From the NCBI GenBank assembly GCA_963834305.1, contig CAWIAX010000001.1, forward strand, positions 434,001 through 498,000: a stretch of 64,000 bases of DNA, read 5' to 3'. The position numbers and the translations under genes were made by a program. Source of the DNA: JACCXG01 sp963834305 (GTDB taxonomy: Bacteria > Acidobacteriota > Vicinamibacteria > Vicinamibacterales > 2-12-FULL-66-21). Shown here piece after piece: positions 1-8,301 of the stretch. Below the pieces are notes generated by a model. It had not been told where the DNA came from and ran no database searches. It was given only the letters and a program-made list of their open reading frames with translations. Numbering within the stretch: position 1 is the stretch's first letter; every line of letters begins with the position of its first letter.

Positions 1-351
1 CCACACCTTCGTCAGCAGCTCCCAGGCGAACGGGATGGCCTCGCGCTTGAAGTAGTCGCCGAACGAGAAGTTCCCGAGCATCTCGAAGAAGGTGTGGTGC
101 CGCAGCGACGGCCCGACGTTGTCGAGGTCGTTGTGCTTGCCGCTCACCCGCATGCACTTCTGCGACGTCGTCGCGCGGGTGTAGGCGCGGCGTTCCCGGC
201 CGAGGAACGCGTCCTTGAACTGGTTCATCCCCGCGTTGGTGAAGAGCAGCGTCGGATCGTCGCCGGGCACGAGCGGCGCGCTCGGCACGATGGTGTGGCC
301 GTGGCCCGCGAAATAGTCGAGGAAGGTGCGGCGGATGTCCTGTGAGCGCAT
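1..351 (-). CDS. alaS: Alanyl-tRNA synthetase, N-terminal part (runs off left edge)
   Basis: Class II aminoacyl-tRNA synthetase that charges tRNA-Ala. Only the first 117 codons are in the window. The N terminus reads MRSQDIRRTFLDYFAGHGH, followed by the family motif LLFTNAGMNQFKDAFLG and KCMRVSGKHNDLDNVG, all diagnostic of the AlaS catalytic core. The ATG at 351 is the only start that gives the usual N terminus. recX ends 9 bases upstream, so the two genes are probably co-transcribed in the order recX-alaS, an arrangement known in several bacteria. No break is visible in this fragment. Confidence 0.95.
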   Translation of the reverse strand, partial: MRSQDIRRTFLDYFAGHGHTIVPSAPLVPGDDPTLLFTNAGMNQFKDAFLGRERRAYTRATTSQKCMRVSGKHNDLDNVGPSLRHHTFFEMLGNFSFGDYFKREAIPFAWELLTKVW

Positions 352-359
352 GTCGATTG

Positions 360-848
360 TCAGTCCTCAGTCTCGTCGAGGAGGCGGCTGCCGCCCCTCA
401 GCTTCCGCAGCGCCGCGACGACGCCGGCGGGGGAGAAGCCCTGCCGCATGAGGTATTGATACAGGCGGCTGTACTCCCCGGGATCGGTCGAGATCGGGCG
501 GCCCCGCGTCTTCTTCTGCAGCGCCCGGGCAATCAGCGCGCGCTCGTCGAGCTCGCCGAACACTTCGCCGAGCGCCGCCGACGCGACGTCGCCGGTGATG
601 CCCATCTGGTGCAGCTCGCGCAGAACCCGGAGCCGTCCGCGCCCCTTCACCGTCACCGCGGTCCGGGCGAACGCCCGCGCCACCCGGCCGTCGTCCAGCG
701 CCCGGCTCTCGAGCAGGCGGGCCACGGCGGTGTCGATTTCGTCGGGGGAGAAGCCGCGGTCCTGGAGGCGGGCCCGGACGCCCGCGACCGAGAGCTCGCG
801 GCGGGCCAGCATCTTCAGGGCCTCGATATGGGCGGGATCCTTATCCAC
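360..848 (-). CDS. recX: Regulatory protein RecX
   Basis: Small helical protein of 162 residues, the usual RecX length, that binds and modulates RecA filaments. It shows repeated three-helix units with typical RecX features: ALKMLARRELSVAGVRARL near residues 10-28, LLESRALDDGRVARAFAR near 45-62, and RGRLRVLRELHQMGI near 70-84. The start overlaps the end of pilT by 8 bases, and alaS follows, so the three genes look like one leftward unit. No recA lies nearby on this side of the window; the recA at 51 kb belongs to the other genome. The call rests on family resemblance and on the recX-alaS context. Confidence 0.85.
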   Translation of the reverse strand: MDKDPAHIEALKMLARRELSVAGVRARLQDRGFSPDEIDTAVARLLESRALDDGRVARAFARTAVTVKGRGRLRVLRELHQMGITGDVASAALGEVFGELDERALIARALQKKTRGRPISTDPGEYSRLYQYLMRQGFSPAGVVAALRKLRGGSRLLDETED

Positions 849-1998
849 CGAACCTGGTGATCTCCGGCGGCCCCCCCGGGGCCGGCCCCGGCTTCTTCTG
901 CATCTGATCGCGGGCCATGTCCGCCGTGCTGGAGATCCCCTGCACCCGCAGCTTGAACTCGTCGACGTTCGAGGCCCAGCGCAGCGCCTCTTCGAGCGTC
1001 ACCAGGCCCTGCTGGTAGAGGCTGAAGATCGACTGGTCGAAGGTCTGCATCCCGTACTGGGACGTGCCGGCCGCGATCGCGCCGTGGATGAGCGAGGTCT
1101 TGTCCTTGTCGACGATGGCGTCGCGGATGAAGGCGGTCGAGACCATGACCTCCACCGCGGCGGTGCGGCCGCCACCATCCGCCCGCGGCAGCAGCCGCTG
1201 GGAGATCGCCGCCTTGAGCACCGAGGCGAGCTGGATGCGGACCTGGCGCTGCTGGTGCGGCGGGAAGACCGTGATGATCCGGTTGATCGTCTCGGTGGCA
1301 TCGAGCGTGTGGAGCGTGGAGAGCACCAGGTGCCCGGTCTCGGCGGCGAGCAGCGCCGTCTCGACCGTCTCGAAGTCGCGCATCTCGCCGACCAGGATGA
1401 CGTCGGGGTCCTGCCGCAGCGCGCTGCGCAGCGCGTGCGAGAACGACCGGGTGTCGACCGCGACTTCGCGCTGGTTGACGATCGAGTGGTGGTCCCGGTG
1501 CAGGTATTCGATCGGGTCCTCGACCGTCATGATGTGCGCCGACCGCGTCGTGTTGATGTAGTCGATCATCGCCGCCAGCGTCGTGCTCTTGCCGCTGCCG
1601 GTGGTGCCGGTCACCAGCACCAGCCCGCGCTCCTCGCTGGCGATCTGCTTGAGCACCGGCGGCAGGCCGAGCTCGTCGATCGTCCGGGTGCGCGTCGGGA
1701 TGACGCGCAGCACCAGCCCCACCGTGCCGCGCTGCTGGAACACGTTGACGCGGAAGCGGCCGAGGCCGGGGACGCTGTAGGCCAGGTCCACTTCCTGCGA
1801 CTTGCGGAACTTCTCCAGGTGGTCTTCGGTGAAGACCGCCTGGGCCATCTCCTCCGTGTCGGGGCGGTCGAGCCGCTTCTCCTCGGAGGCCACGACCAGG
1901 CTGCCGTTCACCCGCATCATCGGGTAGCTGCCGACCTTCAGGTGCAGGTCGGACGCGCCGCCGATGACAGCGATCTTGAGGAGATCGTTGATATGCAT
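841..1998 (-). CDS. pilT: Type IV pilus retraction ATPase PilT
   Basis: Hexameric cytoplasmic ATPase of the type II/IV secretion ATPase family that powers pilus retraction in twitching motility. It has 385 residues. Walker A GTTGSGKST is at residues 131-139, the Asp box MTVEDPIEYLH and the Walker B region LRQDPDVILVGEMRD follow, and the His box LSTLHTLDATETINRI comes after that. The N-terminal domain begins MHINDLLKIAVIGGASDLHLKVG, standard for PilT/PilU. The C-terminal tail is rich in Gly, Pro and Met and may be lineage specific. No other pilus genes are in the window. PilU is an alternative paralogue name. Confidence 0.93.
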   Translation of the reverse strand: MHINDLLKIAVIGGASDLHLKVGSYPMMRVNGSLVVASEEKRLDRPDTEEMAQAVFTEDHLEKFRKSQEVDLAYSVPGLGRFRVNVFQQRGTVGLVLRVIPTRTRTIDELGLPPVLKQIASEERGLVLVTGTTGSGKSTTLAAMIDYINTTRSAHIMTVEDPIEYLHRDHHSIVNQREVAVDTRSFSHALRSALRQDPDVILVGEMRDFETVETALLAAETGHLVLSTLHTLDATETINRIITVFPPHQQRQVRIQLASVLKAAISQRLLPRADGGGRTAAVEVMVSTAFIRDAIVDKDKTSLIHGAIAAGTSQYGMQTFDQSIFSLYQQGLVTLEEALRWASNVDEFKLRVQGISSTADMARDQMQKKPGPAPGGPPEITRFGG

Positions 1999-2047
1999 GG
2001 AGCGATTCGTCTGGGCTGGGCCCGAGGTTCCTGGCCCGCCGCCGGCG

Positions 2048-3025
2048 TCAGCCGGCGGTCGAGACCGCCGCGTCCTTGCCCGCCGTCTGGCGCGGCTCGC
2101 CAGGGTAGACGTAGGTCAGCCAGCCGTGGCGGTCCGGCGCGGCGCCATTGATCACGTCGAAGAACGCGCGCTGCAGCGCCTCGGTGACCGGCCCGCGCTT
2201 GCCCTCGCCGATGCTGATCTTGTCCACCGACTTGATCGGCGTGATCTCGACCGCGGTGCCGACGAAAAACGCCTCGTCGGCGATGTAGAGCAGCTCGCGC
2301 GGCAGGTTCTCTTCGCGCACCTCGAACCCCAGGTCGCGCGCCAGCGTGATGACCGAGTTGCGGGTGATGCCCGGCAGGATGGCGGCGGAGAAGGGCGGCG
2401 TGTAGATCACCCCTTCGCGGACCAGGAACAGGTTCTGGCCGCTGCCTTCGCTCAGGTTGCCCTGGGTGTCGAGCGCGATGCCTTCGGTGTAGCCCTCGGT
2501 GATCGCTTCCATCTTGATCAGCTGCGAGTTGGCGTAGTTGGCCGACGACTTGGCGAGCGTCGGGAAGGTGTTGGCCGCCGCGCGGGTCCAGGAACTGATG
2601 CGCACGTCCACGCCCTTGGCCAGCGCGTCCTGTCCGAGGTAGGCGCCCCACTCCCACGTCAGGATCGCGGTATCGACCGGGCAGGGGAACGGGTTCACGC
2701 CGAGCTCGCTGTAGCCGCGATAGACGATCGGGCGGACGTAGCAGGCCTTGTGCTCGTTGGCGCGGATGGTTTCGAGGACCGCGTCGGTCAGGGCGTCGAG
2801 CCCGAGCTGGGGCTCCATCCGGTAGATCTTGGCGGAGTCGTAGAGCCGGCGCATGTGGGCGTCGAGCCGGAAGCAGGCCGAGCCGCGCGGCGTCGCGTAG
2901 CAGCGCGCTCCCTCGAACACTCCGCTGCCGTAGTGGATGACGTGGGAGGCGACATGAATCGTGGCATCAGCCCAGTTGACGAGCTTGCCGTTCATCCAGA
3001 TCTTCCCGGCACCGGAAAACGCCAT
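2048..3025 (-). CDS. ilvE: Branched-chain amino acid aminotransferase
   Basis: PLP-dependent fold type IV transaminase of 325 residues that interconverts branched-chain amino acids and their 2-oxo acids. Family features include IWMNGKLVNWADATIHVASH at the N terminus, the HVIHYGSGVFEGARCY segment, RPIVYRGYSELGVNPFP, the Lys-containing region YANSQLIKMEAITEGYTEGIA, and LFLVREGVIYTPPFSAAILP with GITRNSVI. The first ATG at 3025 fits the family start. It is separated from pilT by about 50 bases and from the upstream kinase by 130. The frame is unbroken. Confidence 0.93.
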   Translation of the reverse strand: MAFSGAGKIWMNGKLVNWADATIHVASHVIHYGSGVFEGARCYATPRGSACFRLDAHMRRLYDSAKIYRMEPQLGLDALTDAVLETIRANEHKACYVRPIVYRGYSELGVNPFPCPVDTAILTWEWGAYLGQDALAKGVDVRISSWTRAAANTFPTLAKSSANYANSQLIKMEAITEGYTEGIALDTQGNLSEGSGQNLFLVREGVIYTPPFSAAILPGITRNSVITLARDLGFEVREENLPRELLYIADEAFFVGTAVEITPIKSVDKISIGEGKRGPVTEALQRAFFDVINGAAPDRHGWLTYVYPGEPRQTAGKDAAVSTAG

Positions 3026-3155
3026 TACCTACTCCTTCTGCACTGACGGGCACGCGCGACCGGGAAGCGGGCGGGAAGGCAACGAAAGGCCGGACGTGCC
3101 AAAACGTCATTTTAGCACAGCGATCGGAGCGGCCAGGCCGCGTAAGGTGCGCTGG

Positions 3156-4139
3156 TTACTGGGTTTCGCCGCAGAACGGGCAGCGATCGGTCCGCGCGTG
3201 CAGGGGCTTGCGGCACTGCCAGCAGAAGCGCGCCGCCGGCCCTTCGCGGGCGCGCAGGCGCGACTGGATGTTCCCCGGCTCGTCGCGGGCGCCCCTCGCC
3301 TGGTCGCGCCCCGCGGGTGCCGGGGTGCGCCGGCCCGGCGCCGGGGTCCGCGCCGCCAGCAGGTCCTCGAGCAGGTCCGACGCGCGCTGATAGCGCGTCG
3401 TCACGTCCGGCGCCATGGCGCGCATCACGATGTCGTTGATGGCCTTGGGAATGGCCGGGTTCTTGAGCCGCGGCGGCGACACCAGCTCGCCCGACATCAG
3501 CCGGTCGAGATCCGCCGGTGCCGGGGTGTCGTAGGGCAGGACGCCGGTCAACATCTGATACATGGTGACGCCGAGCGAGTAGAGATCGGAGGCGAACACC
3601 GCCTTGCCGTGGAACTGCTCCGGGGCCATGTAGGGCGGGCTGCCGATCACCGTCGTGCCGTGCGCGGCGATCTCGAGGAAGCGGGAGGTGCCGAAGTCCG
3701 CGACCTTCAGCATGTCGTTGTCGGTGACGAGCACGTTCGCCGGCCGCAGGTCGCGATGGATCACCCCCTGCCGGTGGGCGTGATCGACGGCGTTGCAGAT
3801 CTGGCAGGTGAAGTCGAGGGTGCGGGTCACGTCGAGCGCGCCGCTCGAGGCGATCAGGTTCTCGAGCGTCTCCCCCTGCACGTACTCCATGACGATGAAG
3901 AAGACGTTCTCCTGCTTCTCGGCGGTCGTGATCGAGACGATGTTGGGATGGCTGACGCTGGCGAGGAGGCGCGGCTCGCGCAGCAGCTCGCCGAAGTCGA
4001 GGTTCTGCCGGTGCGGAACCTTGATCGCGACCTTCTTGTCGATCCAGGTGTCCTGGGCGAGGTAGACGGTGCCGAAGCCACCGCTGCCGAGGGGCGCGAT
4101 GATCTTGTATTTCCCGAGTGTCTGGCCTCTGAACAGCAA
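3156..4139 (-). CDS. Serine/threonine protein kinase with C-terminal zinc ribbon
   Basis: Hanks-type kinase of 327 residues, predicted active: glycine loop LGSGGFGTVY at 17-26, VAIK with K40, HRDLRPAN with D130, DFG with D148, and APEQF. Residues 270-300 form a Pro/Arg-rich linker. The C terminus has two CxxC pairs (C306/C309 and C320/C323) that form a small zinc ribbon, so it may bind nucleic acid or a protein partner. There is no transmembrane segment, so it should be cytoplasmic. A TATACT box lies about 30 bases upstream of the start. The substrate is unknown. It is a single gene flanked by a repeat region. Confidence 0.9.
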   Translation of the reverse strand: MLFRGQTLGKYKIIAPLGSGGFGTVYLAQDTWIDKKVAIKVPHRQNLDFGELLREPRLLASVSHPNIVSITTAEKQENVFFIVMEYVQGETLENLIASSGALDVTRTLDFTCQICNAVDHAHRQGVIHRDLRPANVLVTDNDMLKVADFGTSRFLEIAAHGTTVIGSPPYMAPEQFHGKAVFASDLYSLGVTMYQMLTGVLPYDTPAPADLDRLMSGELVSPPRLKNPAIPKAINDIVMRAMAPDVTTRYQRASDLLEDLLAARTPAPGRRTPAPAGRDQARGARDEPGNIQSRLRAREGPAARFCWQCRKPLHARTDRCPFCGETQ

Positions 4140-4190
4140 GGATGATGGTGGCAGTGCAGGCGTTCACGCGAGTATACGCTACGTTCGGCG

Positions 4191-4430
4191 GCTTCGCTCC
4201 GCTCAACTCAAATCCCAAATCCCAATGCCCAACTCCCAAGCGCTTCGCTGCAACGCCCAACGCCCAATATCCAACTCCCACCGCGCGTCCGCGCGCCGCG
4301 GGGAGACCAGCCATTTGGGAATCGGGGATTGGGAGTTGGGCATTGGGAATTGGGTTGGACATTGGACATTGGACATTGGGAATTGGATTGGGCCTTGGGC
4401 ATTGGGAGTTGGTGGTTGGAGCGAAGCGAC
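4191..4430. repeat. Long imperfect palindrome of CCCAA / TTGGG units
   Basis: The 308-base gap between the kinase and rsmE holds no gene. Its left half is built of CCCAA, CCCAAT and CCCAACT units (about 4206-4280) and its right half of the complementary TTGGG, ATTGGG and ATTGGACATT units (about 4314-4412), so the whole can fold back on itself. The outer ends are also inverted: GCTTCGCTCC at 4191-4200 and GGAGCGAAGC at 4418-4427. Open reading frames across it are low-complexity artefacts. Related tracts occur at 5196-5227 and 5611-5647. Confidence 0.85.
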
Positions 4431-4447
4431 TGTCATAATCGTGCGCG

Positions 4448-5188
4448 ATGCGCCCGCGGTTCCTCGTGCCCGGCCTCGATCCAGCCAGCCCCACGGTCAC
4501 GCTGCCGCCGGGCGAGGCGCACCACCTGCGCCGCGTCCTGCGTCTCGACACCGGCGACGAGGTCGCAGTCTTCGACGGGCGGGGCACGGAGTTCACCGCC
4601 CGCGTGGCGTCGATCGAGCGCGACACCGTGACGGTGGCCCTCGGTGAGCGCGCGATGGCGGCCTCGATGCCCGGCGTGGCGCTGACGCTGGTGCAGTCCG
4701 TGCTGAAGGGTGACGCCATGGACGACGTCGTGCGCGACTGCACAATGGTGGGCGTTCGCGCCATCCAGCCGGTGGTGAGCGAGCGGACCACTGTCAAGGC
4801 GTCAACGCTGCCGAAGGCACTCGAGCGCTGGCGCCGGATTGCGCTGGCCTCGGCCAAGCAGTGCGGACGCGCGACCCTGCCCGAGATCCACGAGCCTCAG
4901 GCGTTCGCGGCGTGGCTGCAGCAGCCGCGCGAGGGGGAGACGTTCGTGCTGGTCGAGCCGTCGGTGGCTGCCGGGGCAGTGAAGGCGCGCGCCCTGGCCG
5001 CCAGGCCGGTGCCCGGCCACGCGACACTGGTCGTCGGGCCCGAAGGCGGCTGGACGCCGGACGAGCGCGCGCGGGCCGTTCAGGCCAGCTGCATTCCGCT
5101 GTCGCTCGGGGCGCTGACGCTGCGCGCCGATGCCGTCCCGCTCGCCGCCGCGGCACTGCTGCTCGCGCTCTGGGATGTTTCGGGGTGA
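4448..5188 (+). CDS. rsmE: 16S rRNA m3U1498 methyltransferase RsmE
   Basis: SPOUT-family methyltransferase that modifies U1498 of 16S rRNA using S-adenosylmethionine. It has 246 residues, the normal length. The N-terminal PUA-like domain includes HHLRRVLRLDTGDEVAVFDG. The C-terminal knot domain has VVGPEGGWTPDE near 198 and LGALTLRADAVPLAA near 219, the SAM-binding signature. The ATG at 4448 gives MRPRFLVPGLD, a typical RsmE start. It is isolated between two repeat regions and divergent from its left neighbour. In many genomes rsmE lies next to prmA; here prmA is close by but on the other strand. Confidence 0.92.
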   Translation: MRPRFLVPGLDPASPTVTLPPGEAHHLRRVLRLDTGDEVAVFDGRGTEFTARVASIERDTVTVALGERAMAASMPGVALTLVQSVLKGDAMDDVVRDCTMVGVRAIQPVVSERTTVKASTLPKALERWRRIALASAKQCGRATLPEIHEPQAFAAWLQQPREGETFVLVEPSVAAGAVKARALAARPVPGHATLVVGPEGGWTPDERARAVQASCIPLSLGALTLRADAVPLAAAALLLALWDVSG

Positions 5189-5195
5189 GCTCTGG

Positions 5196-5647
5196 CAATT
5201 CCCAATTCCCAATTCCCAACTCCCAAAGCTCCCCGGACGGTGACTTCTGAAGTTGTCGATGTCCGGCGCGCCCAAGAGTTGCCCCTAGCGGTAAGTGAGT
5301 CCAGCGGCGCGCGGCGGGTGAGCCCTGTCAGCCTGCCGACGCGATGCGGCTAGCGTGACCGCGTCAGTCTGAAAAATGCGCCGCAGGCGCTCCGGCAGCG
5401 CAGGCGCCCATTCGGCTCTGACGCCCGGATCACCTGGGTGCCCAACTGATTGCGCACCGGCTCCCGCATCATCCCAGCCGGAGCGGTCACCGTCAGTGCA
5501 CTCGCCGGAGGCGCATTTTTCCACGCGTAGGCCGAGGCGCGGCAGGCTGATAGGGCTCGCCCGCCAGAAGCGCCGCAAACCAGTGGCCGAACCTGCGTTG
5601 AAAATTGAAAATTGGGAATTGGGCGTTGGGCGTTGGAGCGAAGCGAC
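5196..5647. repeat. Intergenic region bounded by inverted CCCAA / TTGGG tracts, with an inner 12-bp inverted repeat
   Basis: The 461 bases between rsmE and prmA contain no convincing gene. At the left edge is a CCCAATTCCCAA tract (5196-5227); at the right edge is the reverse-complement type tract ATTGGGAATTGGG (5611-5630) ending in TTGGAGCGAAGCGAC (5633-5647), nearly the same ending as the repeat at 4416-4430. Inside, GAAAAATGCGCC (5371-5382) and GGCGCATTTTTC (5510-5521) form a perfect 12-bp inverted repeat with a 127-base spacer. Such a layout suggests a small non-coding mobile or palindromic unit, but no transposase is present. Confidence 0.65.
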
Positions 5648-5649
5648 CC

Positions 5650-6528
5650 TCAGCCCTGGCGCGTCAGGACGAACGCACACCAGCCGTCTTCTTCCGCCGA
5701 CTCGCTCGGCGTGAACGCCCCGGCGAACGCCTCGAGCACCATCGGCTCCTCGTCGAGCGTGAACCCCGCCACGATCAGGCTGCCTGACGGACGGACCAGC
5801 GTCCCGAGCTTCCGGGCATGGCGCGCCAGCAGTGTCCCGGTCAGGTTCGCGGTCACCACGTCGGCAGGCGCCAGCGTGGACGCCTCGACGTCGCTGACGT
5901 GCGCCTCGACGCTTCCCTGGACGCCGTTGCGGACGATGTTCTCGCGCGCGTTCTCCACGGCATCCGGGTCGTCGTCTATCGCCGACACGAAGCCCGCGCC
6001 CAGCCTGGCCGCGACGATGGCGAGCACACCGGAGCCGGTGCCGACGTCGGTGACCGTGCGGCCGGCAAGGTCGCGCGCCTGCAGCAGCACGAGGCACAGG
6101 CGGGTCGACTGATGGTGCCCGGTCCCGAATCCCCGCGATGGCTCGATCTCCACGAGCACGCTGGGTCCCGGTCCGGCGGCGCGCTGGGCATCCGTCGGGA
6201 TATCCCAGGGGGGAGCCACGATGACGCGGCCGACCCGAACGGCCGGCAGGTCCGCCTGCGTCCGCCGCGCCCAGTCGCCGTCTTCGATCTCCGCGTCTTC
6301 GACCTGCGGCGCACCCTCGCCGGTCACCGTGCGCAGGGCGGCGGCCGCCGCGTCACGCGCGGGCGCGCTGCCGAAGTGTGCGGTCCAGGCCCGCGGCGCG
6401 GTCAGGTCGTCTTCCTGGATGGCCAGCAGGTCGTGCTCGGCGAGGAGCGCCACGAGGCGATCCCGCGACGCCGCGGTGGCGCCGGGCGGGAAGCGGAGGA
6501 TGAGCGCGGGAGACGTGCCCTGGTTCAC
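5650..6528 (-). CDS. prmA: Ribosomal protein L11 methyltransferase
   Basis: SAM-dependent methyltransferase of 292 residues, the expected length, that methylates ribosomal protein L11. The Rossmann core shows VTDVGTGSGVLAIVAARLGA near 165-184, preceded by EIEPSRGFGTGHHQSTRLCL, the conserved PrmA signature. VVTANLTGTLLARHA follows as the NxxA/NPPY-equivalent motif. The start overlaps the dnaJ stop by 4 bases, so prmA is probably translated from the hrcA-grpE-dnaJ message. The end abuts a repeat region. Confidence 0.9.
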   Translation of the reverse strand: MNQGTSPALILRFPPGATAASRDRLVALLAEHDLLAIQEDDLTAPRAWTAHFGSAPARDAAAAALRTVTGEGAPQVEDAEIEDGDWARRTQADLPAVRVGRVIVAPPWDIPTDAQRAAGPGPSVLVEIEPSRGFGTGHHQSTRLCLVLLQARDLAGRTVTDVGTGSGVLAIVAARLGAGFVSAIDDDPDAVENARENIVRNGVQGSVEAHVSDVEASTLAPADVVTANLTGTLLARHARKLGTLVRPSGSLIVAGFTLDEEPMVLEAFAGAFTPSESAEEDGWCAFVLTRQG

Positions 6529-7670
6529 CCCAGGAAGTCCTTCACGCGCTCGAAGAATGGCTTCTCGTCGTCGGTGTCGCCCGCCTCACCTTCGAGCTTG
6601 TCCGGCGGCATTGTCCGCTTCAGTTCCTCGATGAGGTGGCGCTGCTCCTTGGTGAGCTTCTTCGGCACCGAGACGCGCGTGATGACATGCAGGTCGCCAT
6701 GCCCGCGGCCCGACACGCTGGGCATGCCCTTGCCGCGCAGCTTGAAGCGGGTGCCGGGCTGTGTACCGGCCGGCACGTTCAGCTCCTCGCGGCCGTCGAG
6801 CGTCGGCACGTGGACCTCGCCGCCGAGCGCCAGCACGTGGAACGCCATCGGCAGCTCGCAGTAGAGATCGTCCCCTTCGCGATGGAAGAAGGCGTGCTCC
6901 TGGACGTGCACGACGACGTAGAGGTCGCCCGCGGGCCCGCCGGCGGACCCGTGTTCCCCCTCGCCGTAGAGGCGGAGCCGCTGGCCGGTGGCGATGCCGG
7001 CCGGGATCTTCACCGTCAGCGACCGCTCGCGGCCGACCCGTCCGGCGCCCCGGCACGACGTGCACGGCTTGGCGATCGTCTTGCCGGTGCCGCGGCAGTT
7101 CGGGCACGGCCGCGCGACGGTGAGGAAGCCCTGCTGGTAGCGCAGCTGGCCGGCGCCGCGGCACTGCGCGCAGGTTTCGGCGCTGCTGCCTTTCGCCGCG
7201 CCGCTGCCGCTGCAGGTCTCGCAGGTTTCCTCGCGCGGAATCTGGATGGTGGTCTCGACCCCTGTGGCGGATTCCTCGAAGGTGATCTCGAGGTCGTAGC
7301 GCAGGTCGGAGCCGCGCTGCGGGCCGCCGCGGCGGCGGCGCGAGCCGAAGATGTCGCCGAAGCCGAAGGCGTCGCCCAGCCCCGAGAAGATGTCGGAGAA
7401 GTCCGCGAAGATCGTCGGGTCGAAGCCGCCGCCGCCGGCGGCGCCGCTGACCCCGGCGTGTCCGAAGCGGTCGTAGAGCCCGCGCTTCTGCGCATCGGCG
7501 AGCACGCTGTAGGCTTCGGCCGCCTCCTTGAACAGTTCCTCGGCCTGCTTGTCGCCCGGGTTGCGGTCCGGATGGTGCTTCAGCGCGAGCTTGCGGTAGG
7601 CGCTCTTGATCTGCTGATCGCTGGCCTCGCGCTCGACGCCGAGCACCTCGTAGTAGTCACGCTTGCTCAC
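6525..7670 (-). CDS. dnaJ: Chaperone protein DnaJ
   Basis: Hsp40 co-chaperone of DnaK, 381 residues. The J domain (about 1-70) contains KRDYYEVLGVEREASDQQIK and the HPD tripeptide in HHPDRNPGD. A Gly/Phe-rich stretch follows. The zinc domain has four CxxCxGxG-type repeats: CETCSGSG, CAQCRGAG, CPNCRGTG and CTSCRGAG. C-terminal substrate-binding domains complete the protein. The GTG at 7670 is the start that yields the standard N terminus. It lies 8 bases after grpE and overlaps prmA. No dnaK is present in this window. Confidence 0.96.
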   Translation of the reverse strand: MSKRDYYEVLGVEREASDQQIKSAYRKLALKHHPDRNPGDKQAEELFKEAAEAYSVLADAQKRGLYDRFGHAGVSGAAGGGGFDPTIFADFSDIFSGLGDAFGFGDIFGSRRRRGGPQRGSDLRYDLEITFEESATGVETTIQIPREETCETCSGSGAAKGSSAETCAQCRGAGQLRYQQGFLTVARPCPNCRGTGKTIAKPCTSCRGAGRVGRERSLTVKIPAGIATGQRLRLYGEGEHGSAGGPAGDLYVVVHVQEHAFFHREGDDLYCELPMAFHVLALGGEVHVPTLDGREELNVPAGTQPGTRFKLRGKGMPSVSGRGHGDLHVITRVSVPKKLTKEQRHLIEELKRTMPPDKLEGEAGDTDDEKPFFERVKDFLG

Positions 7671-7678
7671 GCTCGCCC

Positions 7679-8227
7679 TCACGATTCGCCCTTGGCGACC
7701 TTGACCATGGACGCCCGGAGCAGCCGGTCGCCGAGCATGTAGCCGCGTCTGAATTCCTCGATGATCTCGCCGTCGCGATGGGCCGCCGACGGCTCGTGCG
7801 CGACCGCCTGGTGGTAATGCGGATCGAAGTCGGCGCCGGCGGTCTCGATCGGGCGCACGCCGCGCTTGCGGATGGTCTCGGTCAGCTGGCGGTGGATGAG
7901 CTCGACGCCGCGGCGATACGCTTCGGCCCCCTCCGCACCCGGCTCCGCCTTGAGCGCGCGCTCCAGATCGTCCACGAGCGGCAGCAGCTCGGTGAGGAGA
8001 TCGGCGGCGGCCGCCTCGGAGACTGCGAGCCGCTCGCGCTCGGTGCGCTTGCGGAAGTTGTCGAACTCCGCGGTCTTGCGCAGGAGCCGGTCGCGCAGCT
8101 CGTCGCGCTCGCGCTGGAGATCGCCGCCGGCGGCGCCGCCGGCAGTGTCCTCGGCCACCGCTTCGGCGGTGGGGGAGGCGTCGATGGCGTCGATATCGAT
8201 GTCGGAATGATTGCGATTGTCTTCCAT
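7679..8227 (-). CDS. grpE: Nucleotide exchange factor GrpE
   Basis: Homodimeric exchange factor for DnaK, 182 residues. An acidic, Ala-rich N terminus (MEDNRNHSDIDIDAIDASPT) leads into a long coiled coil with ELRDRLLRKTAEFDNFRKR, the GrpE signature. The beta domain contains FDPHYHQAVAHEPS and GYMLGDRLLRASMVKVAKG at the C terminus. The ATG at 8227 gives the right length. It sits between hrcA and dnaJ in the usual heat-shock order and should share the CIRCE-controlled promoter. Confidence 0.95.
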   Translation of the reverse strand: MEDNRNHSDIDIDAIDASPTAEAVAEDTAGGAAGGDLQRERDELRDRLLRKTAEFDNFRKRTERERLAVSEAAAADLLTELLPLVDDLERALKAEPGAEGAEAYRRGVELIHRQLTETIRKRGVRPIETAGADFDPHYHQAVAHEPSAAHRDGEIIEEFRRGYMLGDRLLRASMVKVAKGES

Positions 8228-8301
8228 GGTCCGTGACTGTGATTCGTGGTTCCGTGCGTGCCGGGACAGCTGCACGCGGATGCGGCGGGCCCCGGAGGGT
8301 C

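Noticed and set aside
4203..4412. Short repeated units that could suggest a CRISPR array
   Set aside because: Units are 5-12 bases, irregular and complementary between halves; there are no constant repeats with unique spacers and no cas genes.
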